Below are positions 51,383 through 59,805 of a stretch of 64,000 nt of DNA, piece by piece. The notes beneath the pieces were generated by a model. It was not told the DNA's origin. It made no database searches and worked only from the letters and a program-made list of their open reading frames with translations. Where the stretch lies: assembly GCF_016861975.1 (NCBI RefSeq), contig NZ_BOMB01000016.1, positions 62,001-126,000 on the forward strand, read 5' to 3'. The DNA is from Actinocatenispora rupis (lineage in GTDB: Bacteria; Actinomycetota; Actinomycetes; Mycobacteriales; Micromonosporaceae). Numbering within the stretch: position 1 is the stretch's first letter; each line of letters opens with the position of its first letter. The position numbers were made by a program, and so were the translations under genes.

Positions 51383-52089
51383 TGAGCCAGCTGACCCGGG
51401 TCGGCCGGGAGTCCACGTCGAGCATCATCGCCCGACAGCTCCGCGCCGCCATCCGGGACGGCGAGTTCGAGCCGGGCGCCCAGATGGGCGAGGCGGAGCT
51501 GGCGGCGCGGTTCGACGTCAGCCGCGGCACCCTGCGCGAGGCGCTGCAACGCCTGGTGGAGGAGGGGCTGCTGAGCGGCGAGCGGCACCGCGGGCTGTTC
51601 GTCCGCGAGCTGTCCGCCTCCGACGTCCAGGACGTGTACGTCACGCGCAACGCGATCGAGCAGGCCGCCGCCCGGCTCATCCTGCACGGCGACCGGATCG
51701 GGGTCGCCGACGAGCTGGCCGGCGTGTACGACCGGATGCGCTCGGCGGTGCGGCGCGGTGACCAGCGCGCCGTCGGTGCCGCGGACGTCGAGTTCCACGA
51801 GCTGCTGGTCGCCCGGTCGGGCAGCCACCGGCTGATGCGGATGGCGCGCACCCTGCTGATCGAGACCCGGATGTGCATCCGCGCCCTCCAGGACGCGTAC
51901 GAGCTGCCCGAGGAGCTGGCGGCCGAGCACGGCGCGCTGGTCGGCGCGCTGCGCAACGGGAACGAGGCGCTGGTGCTCGGCCTGATCGACGCGCACATGG
52001 ACGACGCGGTGCGCCGGCTGACGCCCGGGCGCGGGCTGCACGACCCGCTGCCGCCGCTCGATCCGGAACCGCGGGCGGTCGGTTCGTGA
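51382..52089 (+). CDS. GntR family regulator, FadR/FCD subfamily (235 aa)
   Basis: The N-terminal winged helix (STSSIIARQLRAAIRDGEFEPGAQMGEAELAARFDVSRGTLREALQRLVEEGLL, residues 12-68) is typical GntR. The FCD effector domain has the metal-site pattern of Asp/His residues: DVEFHELLVARSGSHRL, EHGALVGALRNGNEALVLGLIDAHMDDAVRRL. It is the probable ligand-responsive repressor of the palindromes at 44850, 49803 and 50631, and is itself transcribed from the last of these. Likely effectors are carboxylic acids of the pathway. Confidence 0.93.
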   Translation: MSQLTRVGRESTSSIIARQLRAAIRDGEFEPGAQMGEAELAARFDVSRGTLREALQRLVEEGLLSGERHRGLFVRELSASDVQDVYVTRNAIEQAAARLILHGDRIGVADELAGVYDRMRSAVRRGDQRAVGAADVEFHELLVARSGSHRLMRMARTLLIETRMCIRALQDAYELPEELAAEHGALVGALRNGNEALVLGLIDAHMDDAVRRLTPGRGLHDPLPPLDPEPRAVGS

Positions 52090-52712
52090 CGCCGTACCGG
52101 ACCGTCGCCCGGGACGTCGAGTACGAGATCGAGGTCAAGCGGTCGGTGTTCCGGTGCACGCTGGCCCGGGTGGGTGACGAGGACGCGGCGCGCGCGGTCG
52201 TCGCCGACGTCCGCAAGCGCCACTGGGACGCCCGGCACCACTGCACGGCGTACGTGATCGGGACGGCGCCGCGGGTCGAACGGTCCAACGACGACGGCGA
52301 ACCCGCCGGTACGGCCGGCGCGCCGATGCTGGAGGTGCTGCGCCGGCGCGACCTCACCGACACCCTCGCCGTCGTCACCCGGTACTTCGGCGGCGTACTG
52401 CTCGGCACCGGCGGCCTGGTCCGCGCGTACGGATCGGCGGTGTCGGGTGCGGTCGACAAGGCCGGTGTGCTGCGCCGCGAACCGGTGGCGCTGCTCGAAG
52501 TCGCCACCGACCACACCCGCGGCGGGTCGCTCGACCACGCGCTGCGCGCCGCCGGCCGGGACGTCCGCGACGTCGCGTACACCGCGGACGGGGTGCGCAT
52601 CGAGCTGGCCGTACCGGTCGCGGAGGTGGCCGAGCTGCGCCGGTGGCTGGCCGACGCGACCGGCGGTACCGCCGCGGTCAGCACCCTCGGCGAGACGTAC
52701 GCGGACGCCTGA
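52086..52712 (+). CDS. YigZ/IMPACT family protein (208 aa)
   Basis: The first domain has the IMPACT signature: VKRSVFRCTLARV, HHCTAYVIG, SNDDGEPAGTAGAPMLEVL and VVTRYFGGVLLGTGGLVRAYGSAV (residues 15-120). A C-terminal DUF1949-like ferredoxin fold follows. The family is linked to translation control in eukaryotes, but its bacterial role is uncertain. GTG at 52086 overlaps the GntR stop by 4 nt, which probably reflects compact packing rather than shared function. Confidence 0.9.
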   Translation: MTPYRTVARDVEYEIEVKRSVFRCTLARVGDEDAARAVVADVRKRHWDARHHCTAYVIGTAPRVERSNDDGEPAGTAGAPMLEVLRRRDLTDTLAVVTRYFGGVLLGTGGLVRAYGSAVSGAVDKAGVLRREPVALLEVATDHTRGGSLDHALRAAGRDVRDVAYTADGVRIELAVPVAEVAELRRWLADATGGTAAVSTLGETYADA

Positions 52713-52721
52713 CCGGGCAGC

Positions 52722-52982
52722 TCAGCCCGGGTGTACGCCGGCCGCGTCGCGGATGTCGGCGGCCTCGGCGCCGCCGCTGGCGCGGGCGCAGTGCGCGCAG
52801 CAGAACAGGTGACTGCCGACCTCGACGCCGTGCCCCACGATCCGGCACTCGCAGTGCTCGCAGATCGGCGCCATGCGGTGCATCGCGCACTCGAACGAGT
52901 CGAAGACGTGCACGTCCCCGCCCATCGCCCGGACCTCGAACGACATCCAGTAGTCGTTGCCGCAGACCTCGCAGACAGCCAT
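52722..52982 (-). CDS. Small zinc-ribbon-like protein at the end of the formate dehydrogenase operon (86 aa)
   Basis: The 86-residue protein has four paired cysteine motifs: CEVCGNDYW at the N-terminus, CEHCECR in the middle and CCAHC near the C-terminus, with His at several positions, suggesting one or two zinc or iron-sulfur sites. The family is a small actinobacterial protein of unknown function. It starts at ATG 52982, 88 nt after the MmcQ-like gene on the same strand, and ends 9 nt from the convergent yigZ gene. It could assist metal insertion but there is no direct evidence. Confidence 0.65.
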   Translation of the reverse strand: MAVCEVCGNDYWMSFEVRAMGGDVHVFDSFECAMHRMAPICEHCECRIVGHGVEVGSHLFCCAHCARASGGAEAADIRDAAGVHPG

Positions 52983-53070
52983 CGCCACAGCCCTCCAGCA
53001 GCACGGACGGTCCCCACCAGTCTCGCCGCCGCCGGTGCCCGTGTCCGGCTTTTCCGCGTACTCGCGGCGC

Positions 53071-53436
53071 TCAGCCGTCGAGCACACCCCGGTCGTACTC
53101 GGCGACCAGGCGTTTCGGGGCCTGCTGCCGCCACGCCTCGGTGACGAGGGCGGCGAGGCGTTCGGCGGGCAGCCCGTCGAGGCGTACCTCCAGGCCGAGG
53201 AAGCTGCGGCGGGCGTCGGGCCGGCGCTGCGGCGTGCACCGGCCCGGGTCGGCGGCGGCCTCCTCGGCGGCACGCTCCTCGGCGATGCAGAACACCGCCG
53301 TGGTCCCGTCCCGCCCCATCCCGAGGAAGGTCCGGCCGCGGACCTTGAACACCGGTACGTGGAAACGGAAGTGGCTGCTCTCCTCGACCTCGGGCAGCGC
53401 GGTCGCCCACTGTCGGACGTCGTCGGTACCGCTCAT
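53071..53436 (-). CDS. MmcQ/YjbR family protein (121 aa)
   Basis: The sequence VRQWATALPEVEESSHFRFHVPVFKVRGRTFLGMGRDG and the ending TEAWRQQAPKRLVAEYD match MmcQ/YjbR proteins, a small alpha-beta fold similar to the double-stranded DNA-binding CyaY-like family. The function is unknown. ATG at 53436 overlaps the NrfD-like gene stop (ATGA), so it is translationally coupled to the formate dehydrogenase operon, an association worth noting. Confidence 0.78.
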   Translation of the reverse strand: MSGTDDVRQWATALPEVEESSHFRFHVPVFKVRGRTFLGMGRDGTTAVFCIAEERAAEEAAADPGRCTPQRRPDARRSFLGLEVRLDGLPAERLAALVTEAWRQQAPKRLVAEYDRGVLDG

Positions 53437-54422
53437 TCCGGCAGCGTATCCGCGCCGGCCGGATCGGTGGCCCGGGCCGCGAGACGTTCCCGCTGCGGGA
53501 CCACCGTGTACTTCGGGTCGCGCGCGGACGCGCGGCCCGCCTCGAACACCGCGAACCGCGTGGTGACCGAGCCGGCGGCGAGCAGTACGCCGGCGGCGAC
53601 GCCGAGCCAGCGCCGCCGCCCCGCGACGGCACCGAGCCCGGCACCCGCGGCGGTCAGTACGGTCGCCGCACGGTGCATCCGCCCGACCCGACCCTGGTGG
53701 TACGGCTCGGACAGCAGCGGGCCGAGGCGGCGCAGCATCAGCCGGCTGGCGCCGAGTTCGAGCCCGGCGCCGAGTACGGCGAGGCGACGGGCCGGTCCGG
53801 CCTGCGCGGCGGGTGCGGCGATCATGCCGGCCGCGCCGGCCGACGCGAGAGCGCTGCCGCCGAACACGAACGGCAGCTCGCGGTGCGCCTCGTGCCACGC
53901 CGGTACGGCCGTGTCGGCGAGCAGCGCCGCGGTGTACGTGGCCATCGCGGGCCCGAGTACGGCGGCGCCGGCGCCGGCGAGCCGGCCGATCGTGGGCAGC
54001 CGGCCGGTCACGTCGCTGAGGGCCGCGCCCGCGGCCAGCCCGGTGAACGGCGCGAGGATCCAGGAACCGACCGACAGCGGCGACGTGGGCTTGAGTACCC
54101 GGAGCATGTTCAGGAAGCGGGCGGGGCGGCCGAGGTCGTGCACGAGCGCGCCGACGCTGGCCAGGGACGCGGCACTGGCGGTGACCCGGCCGACCCGGCG
54201 CAGGCACGGCCGCCCGGTGGCGTCGGCGAACGCGGCGAGCAGCGCGGACCCGCCCGCCATTCCGCCGAGGAACAGGTACGCCGGCACGTCGGGAACCTTC
54301 CACACCGGCTGCTTGAGGATCGGACGCCCGTAGTACGAGCCGAACTCGGCCTCGGGCACCATCGCCGCCTCGGCACCACGCCGCCGCCTGCGTACGCCCG
54401 GGTCGCGGTCCGGCGCGCTCAC
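53433..54422 (-). CDS. NrfD-like membrane subunit of formate dehydrogenase (329 aa)
   Basis: This is a polytopic membrane protein with about eight helices. SYYGRPILKQPVWKVPDVPAYLFLGGMAGGSALLAAFAD is the NrfD/PsrC N-terminal motif, and RPARFLNMLRVLKPTSPLSVGSWIL is conserved in the formate dehydrogenase branch. It would anchor the enzyme and pass electrons to the quinone pool without haem. GTG at 54422 overlaps the Fe-S subunit stop (GTGA). Confidence 0.85.
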   Translation of the reverse strand: MSAPDRDPGVRRRRRGAEAAMVPEAEFGSYYGRPILKQPVWKVPDVPAYLFLGGMAGGSALLAAFADATGRPCLRRVGRVTASAASLASVGALVHDLGRPARFLNMLRVLKPTSPLSVGSWILAPFTGLAAGAALSDVTGRLPTIGRLAGAGAAVLGPAMATYTAALLADTAVPAWHEAHRELPFVFGGSALASAGAAGMIAAPAAQAGPARRLAVLGAGLELGASRLMLRRLGPLLSEPYHQGRVGRMHRAATVLTAAGAGLGAVAGRRRWLGVAAGVLLAAGSVTTRFAVFEAGRASARDPKYTVVPQRERLAARATDPAGADTLPE

Positions 54423-55336
54423 CGTCGCCCGCCCAGGAACGCGGCGACCGCGGCCACCGCGACCGCGCCGGCGGCGAGCGCCACGTGCTTGGCGATCGAC
54501 GGCAGGTCGCGGGTGGTGACCACCGGATCCGGCGGCAGCCCGTACGTCTCCGGCTCGTCCAGCAGCAGGAAGAACGCGCCGTCGCCGCCGACCCCGTCGT
54601 CCGGATCCCGCCCGTACAGCCGGGCGTCGGCGACGCCGTCGTCGTGCAGCGCGGCCAGCCGGGCGTCGGCCCGTTCGCGCAGCTCGTCCAGTTCCCCGAA
54701 CTGGATCGAGTCGGTGGGGCACGCCTTGGCGCAGGCCGGCTCCATCCCGGCGCCGAGCCGGTCGTAGCACATCGTGCACTTGAACACGCGGCCGTCGTCG
54801 TGCCGCTGGTCGATCACCCCGTACGGGCAGGCCGGCACGCAGTAGCCGCACCCGTTGCACACGTCCGGCTGCACCACGACCGTCCCGAACTCGGTGCGGA
54901 ACAGCGCGCCGGTCGGGCAGACGTCCAGGCAGGCGGCGTGCGTGCAGTGCTTGCACACGTCGGACGACATCAGCCAGCGCACCCCGCCGTCCGGGGCGCC
55001 GACGGTCGGCATGCCCAGGTCGACGGCGTCCGCGGTACCGGCGGCGGCGAGCGCGTCGACGCTCCCGTCCGGCCGGGTCGCGGGCTGCTCCACGAACGCC
55101 ACGTGCCGCCAGGTGTTCGCGCCGAGCGCCTGCGTGTTGTCGTACGACAGGCCGGAGATGCCGTCGGCGCCGGCACCGGTCGGCAGCAGGTTCCACTCCT
55201 TGCACGCCACCTCGCACGCCTTGCAGCCGATGCAGACCGAGGTGTCGGTGAAGAACCCCATCCGCGGCGGGTGCCCGTGGTCGTACCCGGCGTCGCCGGC
55301 CACGTCGGGCAGCGGACCGTACAGGCTGTGGGTCAT
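54419..55336 (-). CDS. fdhB: Formate dehydrogenase iron-sulfur subunit (305 aa)
   Basis: Four [4Fe-4S] cluster sets can be read: CIGCKACEVACKEWN near residue 37, CKHCTHAACLDVCPTGA, CNGCGYCVPACPYGV and the CYDR...CAKACP pair, the same order as in FdnH/FdoH-type subunits. A C-terminal helix (SIAKHVALAAGAVAVAAVAAFLG) may anchor it to the membrane. ATG at 55336 overlaps the catalytic subunit stop and has GGGGAGGA upstream. It conducts electrons from the catalytic subunit to the NrfD-like subunit. Confidence 0.95.
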   Translation of the reverse strand: MTHSLYGPLPDVAGDAGYDHGHPPRMGFFTDTSVCIGCKACEVACKEWNLLPTGAGADGISGLSYDNTQALGANTWRHVAFVEQPATRPDGSVDALAAAGTADAVDLGMPTVGAPDGGVRWLMSSDVCKHCTHAACLDVCPTGALFRTEFGTVVVQPDVCNGCGYCVPACPYGVIDQRHDDGRVFKCTMCYDRLGAGMEPACAKACPTDSIQFGELDELRERADARLAALHDDGVADARLYGRDPDDGVGGDGAFFLLLDEPETYGLPPDPVVTTRDLPSIAKHVALAAGAVAVAAVAAFLGGRR

Positions 55337-58300
55337 CCGTCCTCCCCGATGCCGGCCCGCCGACGGTACGCCCGGACGAGCGCGAGCAGCTCCGGGCCAC
55401 GCGGCCGGCGACCGGGCCGGATGTCGCAGGTCGCGGCCTTCGCCTCCTGGATGTACACGTTCGGGTCCAGCTCGATGCCCAGCAGGTCGTTCGCCGCGTC
55501 GCCGGTGGCGATCCCGTTCGACCCCCAGTGGTACGGCAGGCCGATCTGGTGCACCGTCGTGTCGCCCAGCCGCAGCGGTCGGATCCGCGCGGTGACCAGT
55601 ACCCGCGCCTCGATGGCGGTGCGGGGCGTGACCACCGTGGCCCACCCGCCGTGGGTGAGCCCGCGCTCGGCCGCGAGCGCCGGGGACACCTCGCAGAACA
55701 TCTCGGGCTGCAGCTCCGCCAGGTACGGCAGGGTGCGGCTCATCCCGCCCGCGGTGTGGTGCTCCGTCAACCGGTACGTGGTGAACACGTACGGGTAGAC
55801 GTCACCGCCGAACTGATGGATCGGGTTGTCCGGCCGCGGGTACCGCTGGCGGACCGGGTTCGACTGCCGGGTCGGGTAGAGCGGGTTGCGCAGCACCGAC
55901 TCGGCCGGCTCGTAGTGCGTGGGCAGCGGCCCGTCGGCGAGCCCGGTGGGCACGAACAGCCAGCCCTTCCCGTCGGTCTGCATGATGAACGGGTCGACGC
56001 CGGCCAGCGCGTCCTCGGCCGTCGCATCCGGCGGCGGCCGGTAGGCGGGGTCCTTCGTCGGCTCGAAGTCCGGGACGTCGGCGCCGGTCCACCTGCGCTC
56101 GTCGGCGTCCCACCAGACGTACCGCTTCCGTTCGCTCCACGGGTTGCCGTCCGGGTCGGCGCTCGCCCGGTTGTACAGGATGCGACGGTTCGCCGGCCAG
56201 GCCCAGCCCCACTCCGGCGCGACCCAGCTCTGCTCGTGTCCGGGCTTGCGCCGGGCGGTCTGGTTGACCCCGTCGGCGCGGCAGCCGCAGTAGATCCAGC
56301 AGCCGCACCGGGTCGAGCCGTCGTCGCGCAGCTGCGTGTACGACGACAGCGGGCCGTCGGGTCCGAACCCGTTGATCTCGGCGAGGACCGCCTCGGCGGA
56401 CGGGTCGTCGTACCGCCCCTCGGTGGGGTAGTCCCACACGAGGTCGAGTACCGGCCGGTCGCGGGGATCGGTGGAGCCCGCGAGCTTGCGGCGGATCGCG
56501 CGGCCCAGGTGGTAGAAGAACCACAGGTCGCTGCGGGCGTCGCCGGGCGGCTCGATCGCCTTGTGGTGCCACTGGAGCAGCCGCTGCGTGTTGGTGAACG
56601 TGCCGTCCTTCTCCACGTGGCTCGCGGCTGGCAGGAAGAACACCTCGGTACCGATGGTCTCGGTGGACAGCTCACCGGTCTCGATCTCCGGCGCGTTCTG
56701 CCAGAAGGTGGCCGACTCGATCAGCGAGAAGTCCCGCACCACCAGCCAGTCCAGGTTCGCCAGGCCGAGCCGCTGGAGCTTGCCGTGCGCCGAGCCGACC
56801 GCCGGGTTCTCCCCGACCAGGAAGTACCCCTTCACGGAGCCGTCGACCTGGCCCATGACCGTCGAGTACGTGCCGTGGTCGCCGGTCAGGCGCGGCAGGT
56901 GGCCGAAGCACCAGTCGTTGTCCTCCCGCGCCGCGTCACCCCACCACGACTTCAGCAGGCTGACCAGGTACGCGCGCATGTGCCCCCAGTACCCGGTGCG
57001 GCCGGCGTCGGCCGCCACGAAGGCGTCGAGGTCCTCGTGCTGGTGCGCGTGCGGCATCGGGATGTACCCGGGCAGCAGGTTGAACAGCGTCGGAATGTCG
57101 GTCGAGCCCTGGATGCTCGCGTGCCCGCGCAGCGCCATGATCCCGCCGCCCGGCCGGCCGATGTTGCCGAGCAGCAGCTGCAGGATCGACGCCGTCCGGA
57201 TGTACTGCGCGCCCACGGTGTGCTGCGTCCACCCGACCGAGTACACGAAGGCGGTGGTCCGGTCCCGGCCGCTGTTGGCGACGACCGCCTCCGCGATCCG
57301 GGCGAACGTCCGGGGGTCGATGCCGCAGACCCGCTCCACCAGCTCCGGCGTGTACCGGGCGAAGTGCCGCTTGAGCACCTGGTACACGCAGCGCGGGTGG
57401 GTGAGCGTCTCGTCGCGCTCGGGCCGCGCGCTCGCCGCGCCGGCGGCGCCGCCGCTGCCGGCCGCCTCCGCCCGGCCCGCCTCGTGCCCGACGCCCGCCT
57501 CGTCCCACTGGTCCCGGCTGCCGGCCGCCGACGCCTCCGACGCCCCCTCGTACTGCCAGGACGTGGCGGAGTAGCTGCCGGTGTCCGGGTCGTAGCCGCT
57601 GAACACCCCGGCCAGGTCCTCGGTGTCCACGAACTCGTCGGACAGGATCGCGGCCGCGTTCGTGTACGCCACGACGTACTCGCGGAAGTCCGCCTCGCGG
57701 GTGAGGACGTGGTTCACGAGCGCGCCCAGGAACGCGATGTCGGACCCGGCGCGCAGCGGTACGTGCAGGTCCGCGAGCGCCGAGGTACGCGTGAACCGCG
57801 GGTCGACGTGGATGACCGTGGCACCGCGCTTCTTCGCCTCCACGACCCACTGGAACCCGACCGGATGGCACTCGGCCATGTTCGAGCCCTGGATGACGAT
57901 GCAGTCGGCGTTGGCGAGGTCCTGCTGGAAGGTGGTCGCGCCGCCACGCCCGAACGAGGTCCCCAGACCGGGGACGGTGGCGGAGTGTCAAATGCGCGCC
58001 TGGTTCTCCACCTGGATCGCGCCGAGCGCCGTGTACAGCTTCTTGGCGAGGTAGTTCTCCTCGTTGTCGAGGGTCGCCCCGCCGAGGTGCGCGAAGCCCA
58101 ACGTCCGGTTCAGTACGCGGCCGTCGGAGTCGGTGTCCTGCCAGGTCTCCCGCCGCGTGGCGAGGACGCGGTCGGCGATCATGTCCATCGCCGTGTCGAG
58201 GTCCAGCTCCTCCCACTCCGTCCCGTACGGCCGGCGGTACCGCACGGTCGTGACCCGGTCCGGGTTGGTGACGAGCTGCTTGCTGGCGCTTCCCTTGGGG

Positions 58301-58545
58301 CACAGGCGACCCCGGCTGACCGGCGAGTCCGGGTCGCCCTCGATCTGGGTGACCGCGCCGTCCTTGACGTACACCCGCTGGCCGCAACCGACCGCGCAGT
58401 ACGGGCAGACGGAGCGGACCACGGCGTCGGCCGTCTCGGTCCGCGCGGTGAGCCCGTCTGTACGCCGGGAGCGGGCCGCGGCGCCCCTCCCGAGGCGGTC
58501 GGCCCCGGCCAGTTGCCGCAGCACCGGCCAGCCCAGGAACGTCAC
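55333..58545 (-). CDS. fdhA: Formate dehydrogenase catalytic subunit, selenocysteine-containing (1070 aa, UGA read as Sec at codon 186)
   Basis: This molybdo/tungsto-bis-MGD enzyme oxidises formate to CO2. The N-terminus matches actinomycete formate dehydrogenases (TFLGWPVLRQLAGADRLGRG), without a Tat signal. The [4Fe-4S] cysteines are at 47, 50, 54 and 82 (CPYCAVGC...LCPKG). The frame meets TGA at 57988-57990 in the context QARI-U-HSATVPGLGTSFGRG; the U-H pair and the motif after it are exactly the active site of selenocysteine formate dehydrogenases. A SECIS-like hairpin follows at 57959-57975. Translation continues through bis-MGD motifs (IVIQGSNMAECHPVGF) to the C-terminal domain VNDLLGIELDPNVYIQEAKAATCDIR-like end. 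GTG at 58545 has GGGAGGTG upstream. An insertion rich in Ala/Gly/Glu lies near residues 335-370. It would be called as two broken genes by standard software. Confidence 0.93.
57959..57975 (-). promoter_or_regulatory. SECIS element for selenocysteine insertion in fdhA
   Basis: On the mRNA strand GUCCCC-GGUCU-GGGGAC forms a perfect 6-bp stem with a GGUCU loop, 12 nt after the UGA. The loop and spacing match the minimal bacterial SECIS known from E. coli fdhF, where SelB reads the GGUCU apical loop. Confidence 0.88.
57988..57990 (-). other. In-frame TGA decoded as selenocysteine
   Basis: The mRNA reads ATT TGA CAC, with CAC encoding the His that follows Sec in formate dehydrogenases. Both sides of the TGA continue the same protein family in the same frame. 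Confidence 0.92.
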
Positions 58546-58651
58546 GGCACACCTCCCGTCACGCCCATCCTGCCGCGCCCGGCCCGGTCCCGCACCCCGG
58601 ACACGCCATCCCGCCGCCCGAGGGCACGCTCCGCCGGGCCGGCGGTACGGG

Positions 58652-59164
58652 TCAGTCCTCGTCGAACGCGGCGGCGAAGCGGGCGCCACCGGCCGGCACC
58701 GTACCGTCCGGGCCGACCGGGCGTACCTGGAAGGCTTCGTCCGGCCAGCGCGGATCGGGCGGCGTCACCCCGTGCGCCGACGCCCGCTCGAACCCGAACC
58801 GCGGGTAGTACCCGGGGTGGCCGAGCAGCATCACGGCGGTCTCGCCGCGCGCCTCGGCGGCGTCCAGCGCCGAGCCGACCAGCAGCCCGCCGAGCCCCCG
58901 CCGCTGACTGTCCGGTACGACCGCGAGCGGCCCCAGCGCGACCACCGGCACGTCGCCGACGTACCCGCGGGTGAGCAGGACGTGGCCGACGACGCGACCG
59001 TCCGGCGCCTCCGCCACGTACGACAGGCCGGGCAGCCAGCCGGGGTCGTCCCGCAGCCGGTCCACCAGATCCGCCTCGTACGCGCGGCCGAACGCCGCCT
59101 CGTTCACCGCGTGCACCGCCGTACGGTCGGCGTCGCGTTCCGGTCTGATCCGCCACTCGGCCAT
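58652..59164 (-). CDS. GNAT family N-acetyltransferase (170 aa)
   Basis: The start IRPERDADRTAVHAVNEAAFGRAYEADLVDRLRDD is the YhbS-like GNAT N-terminus. VALGPLAVVPDSQRRGLGGLLVGSAL contains the acetyl-CoA loop (QRRGLGG near residue 85), and VMLLGHPGYYPRFGFERAS is the YPRFGF motif of the family. ATG 59164 follows GGGAGG. The substrate is unknown. It lies just upstream of, and on the same strand as, the formate dehydrogenase operon, but a 106-bp gap suggests separate transcription. Confidence 0.9.
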   Translation of the reverse strand: MAEWRIRPERDADRTAVHAVNEAAFGRAYEADLVDRLRDDPGWLPGLSYVAEAPDGRVVGHVLLTRGYVGDVPVVALGPLAVVPDSQRRGLGGLLVGSALDAAEARGETAVMLLGHPGYYPRFGFERASAHGVTPPDPRWPDEAFQVRPVGPDGTVPAGGARFAAAFDED

Positions 59165-59175
59165 GGGGCCTCCCG

Positions 59176-59676
59176 TCAGTCGCGGGCGGACCGTACCAGC
59201 GGGTCGGCCGGCGCGGCAGCCGATTTCGGCAGCCGCCGGGCCCGGCGCAGCAGCACGATCTGCTGGGCGCCGAGGGTGACGCCGAAGCCGAGCCACAGCG
59301 CGCCGACGAGGACCGGCTCGCCGAAGCCGACGACCGCCACGCCCGACACGAGCAGCCGCGCCACGATCGTCGCCAGCCACAGCAGGAGAATGCGCACGTC
59401 GCCGCGGCGCACGACCGTACCGTCGGCGGCGCGCCACAGCGGCATCACCGCGCCGCGCGCCAGCCCCAGCGCCGCCGACAGCACCGTGCCCACCGCGAGC
59501 AGGCCCGCCCCGGCCACCGTCGCGCGCCCCGGACCCGGTGGTACGAAACCGATCCCGAGCAACACCACCACCCACAGGAACTGTGCCGCCGTCACGCGCC
59601 GCACCGTGAACTGCCGCACCAGTACGAAGCCGACCGCGAGTACCACGATCGCCACGGTGACCATGTCCTGCCGCAC
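59176..59676 (-). CDS. Four-helix membrane protein, DUF1453-like (166 aa)
   Basis: Four or five hydrophobic segments are clear (DMVTVAIVVLAVGFVLV, AQFLWVVVLLGIGFV, TVAGAGLLAVGTVLSAALGLARG, and a last GALWLGFGVTLGAQQIVLL), with short charged loops. The fold resembles actinobacterial DUF1453-type membrane proteins, which have no assigned role. GTG at 59676 is chosen because a GGAGG lies just upstream within a duplicated leader; ATG at 59664 and a longer frame to 59721 are alternatives. It follows the response regulator gene and a composite palindrome. Confidence 0.7.
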   Translation of the reverse strand: MRQDMVTVAIVVLAVGFVLVRQFTVRRVTAAQFLWVVVLLGIGFVPPGPGRATVAGAGLLAVGTVLSAALGLARGAVMPLWRAADGTVVRRGDVRILLLWLATIVARLLVSGVAVVGFGEPVLVGALWLGFGVTLGAQQIVLLRRARRLPKSAAAPADPLVRSARD

Positions 59677-59679
59677 CAC

Positions 59680-59729
59680 GCCTCCTTCGCCGACAACCCC
59701 GCCGGCCTCCTTCGCCGACAACCCCGCCG
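59680..59729. repeat. Perfect 2 x 25-bp tandem duplication duplicating a ribosome-binding site
   Basis: The 25-bp unit GCCTCCTTCGCCGACAACCC plus CGCCG occurs twice without mismatch (59680-59704 and 59705-59729). On the minus strand each unit includes AAGGAGG, so the membrane protein gene has two Shine-Dalgarno sites. Confidence 0.85.
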
Positions 59730-59761
59730 GCGAACGTACGGTCCGGGCGGTGCCGGTCGCG

Positions 59762-59800
59762 TCGGAGCGCGCTCCGAGATCCCCGTACGACCGGGGTCGG
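59762..59800. promoter_or_regulatory. Composite palindrome, copy 1 (upstream of membrane protein gene)
   Basis: TCGGAGC-GC-GCTCCGA (59762-59777) and CGACC-GG-GGTCG (59789-59800) lie with centres 25 bp apart, just past the response-regulator stop. A related pair occurs at 61684-61721. It may be an operator for the adjacent LuxR-type regulator, or a terminator. Confidence 0.5.
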
Positions 59801-59805
59801 AGCGC

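Noticed and set aside
57879-57990. Reading the formate dehydrogenase as a pseudogene or two genes split at TGA
   Set aside because: Both sides belong to one protein in one frame, the context is the Sec-His active site, a SECIS hairpin follows, and the Sec machinery is present.
55528-58974. An 1148-codon open frame on the plus strand
   Set aside because: It is antisense to the formate dehydrogenase catalytic subunit and is low-complexity; stop-free frames opposite GC-rich genes are expected.
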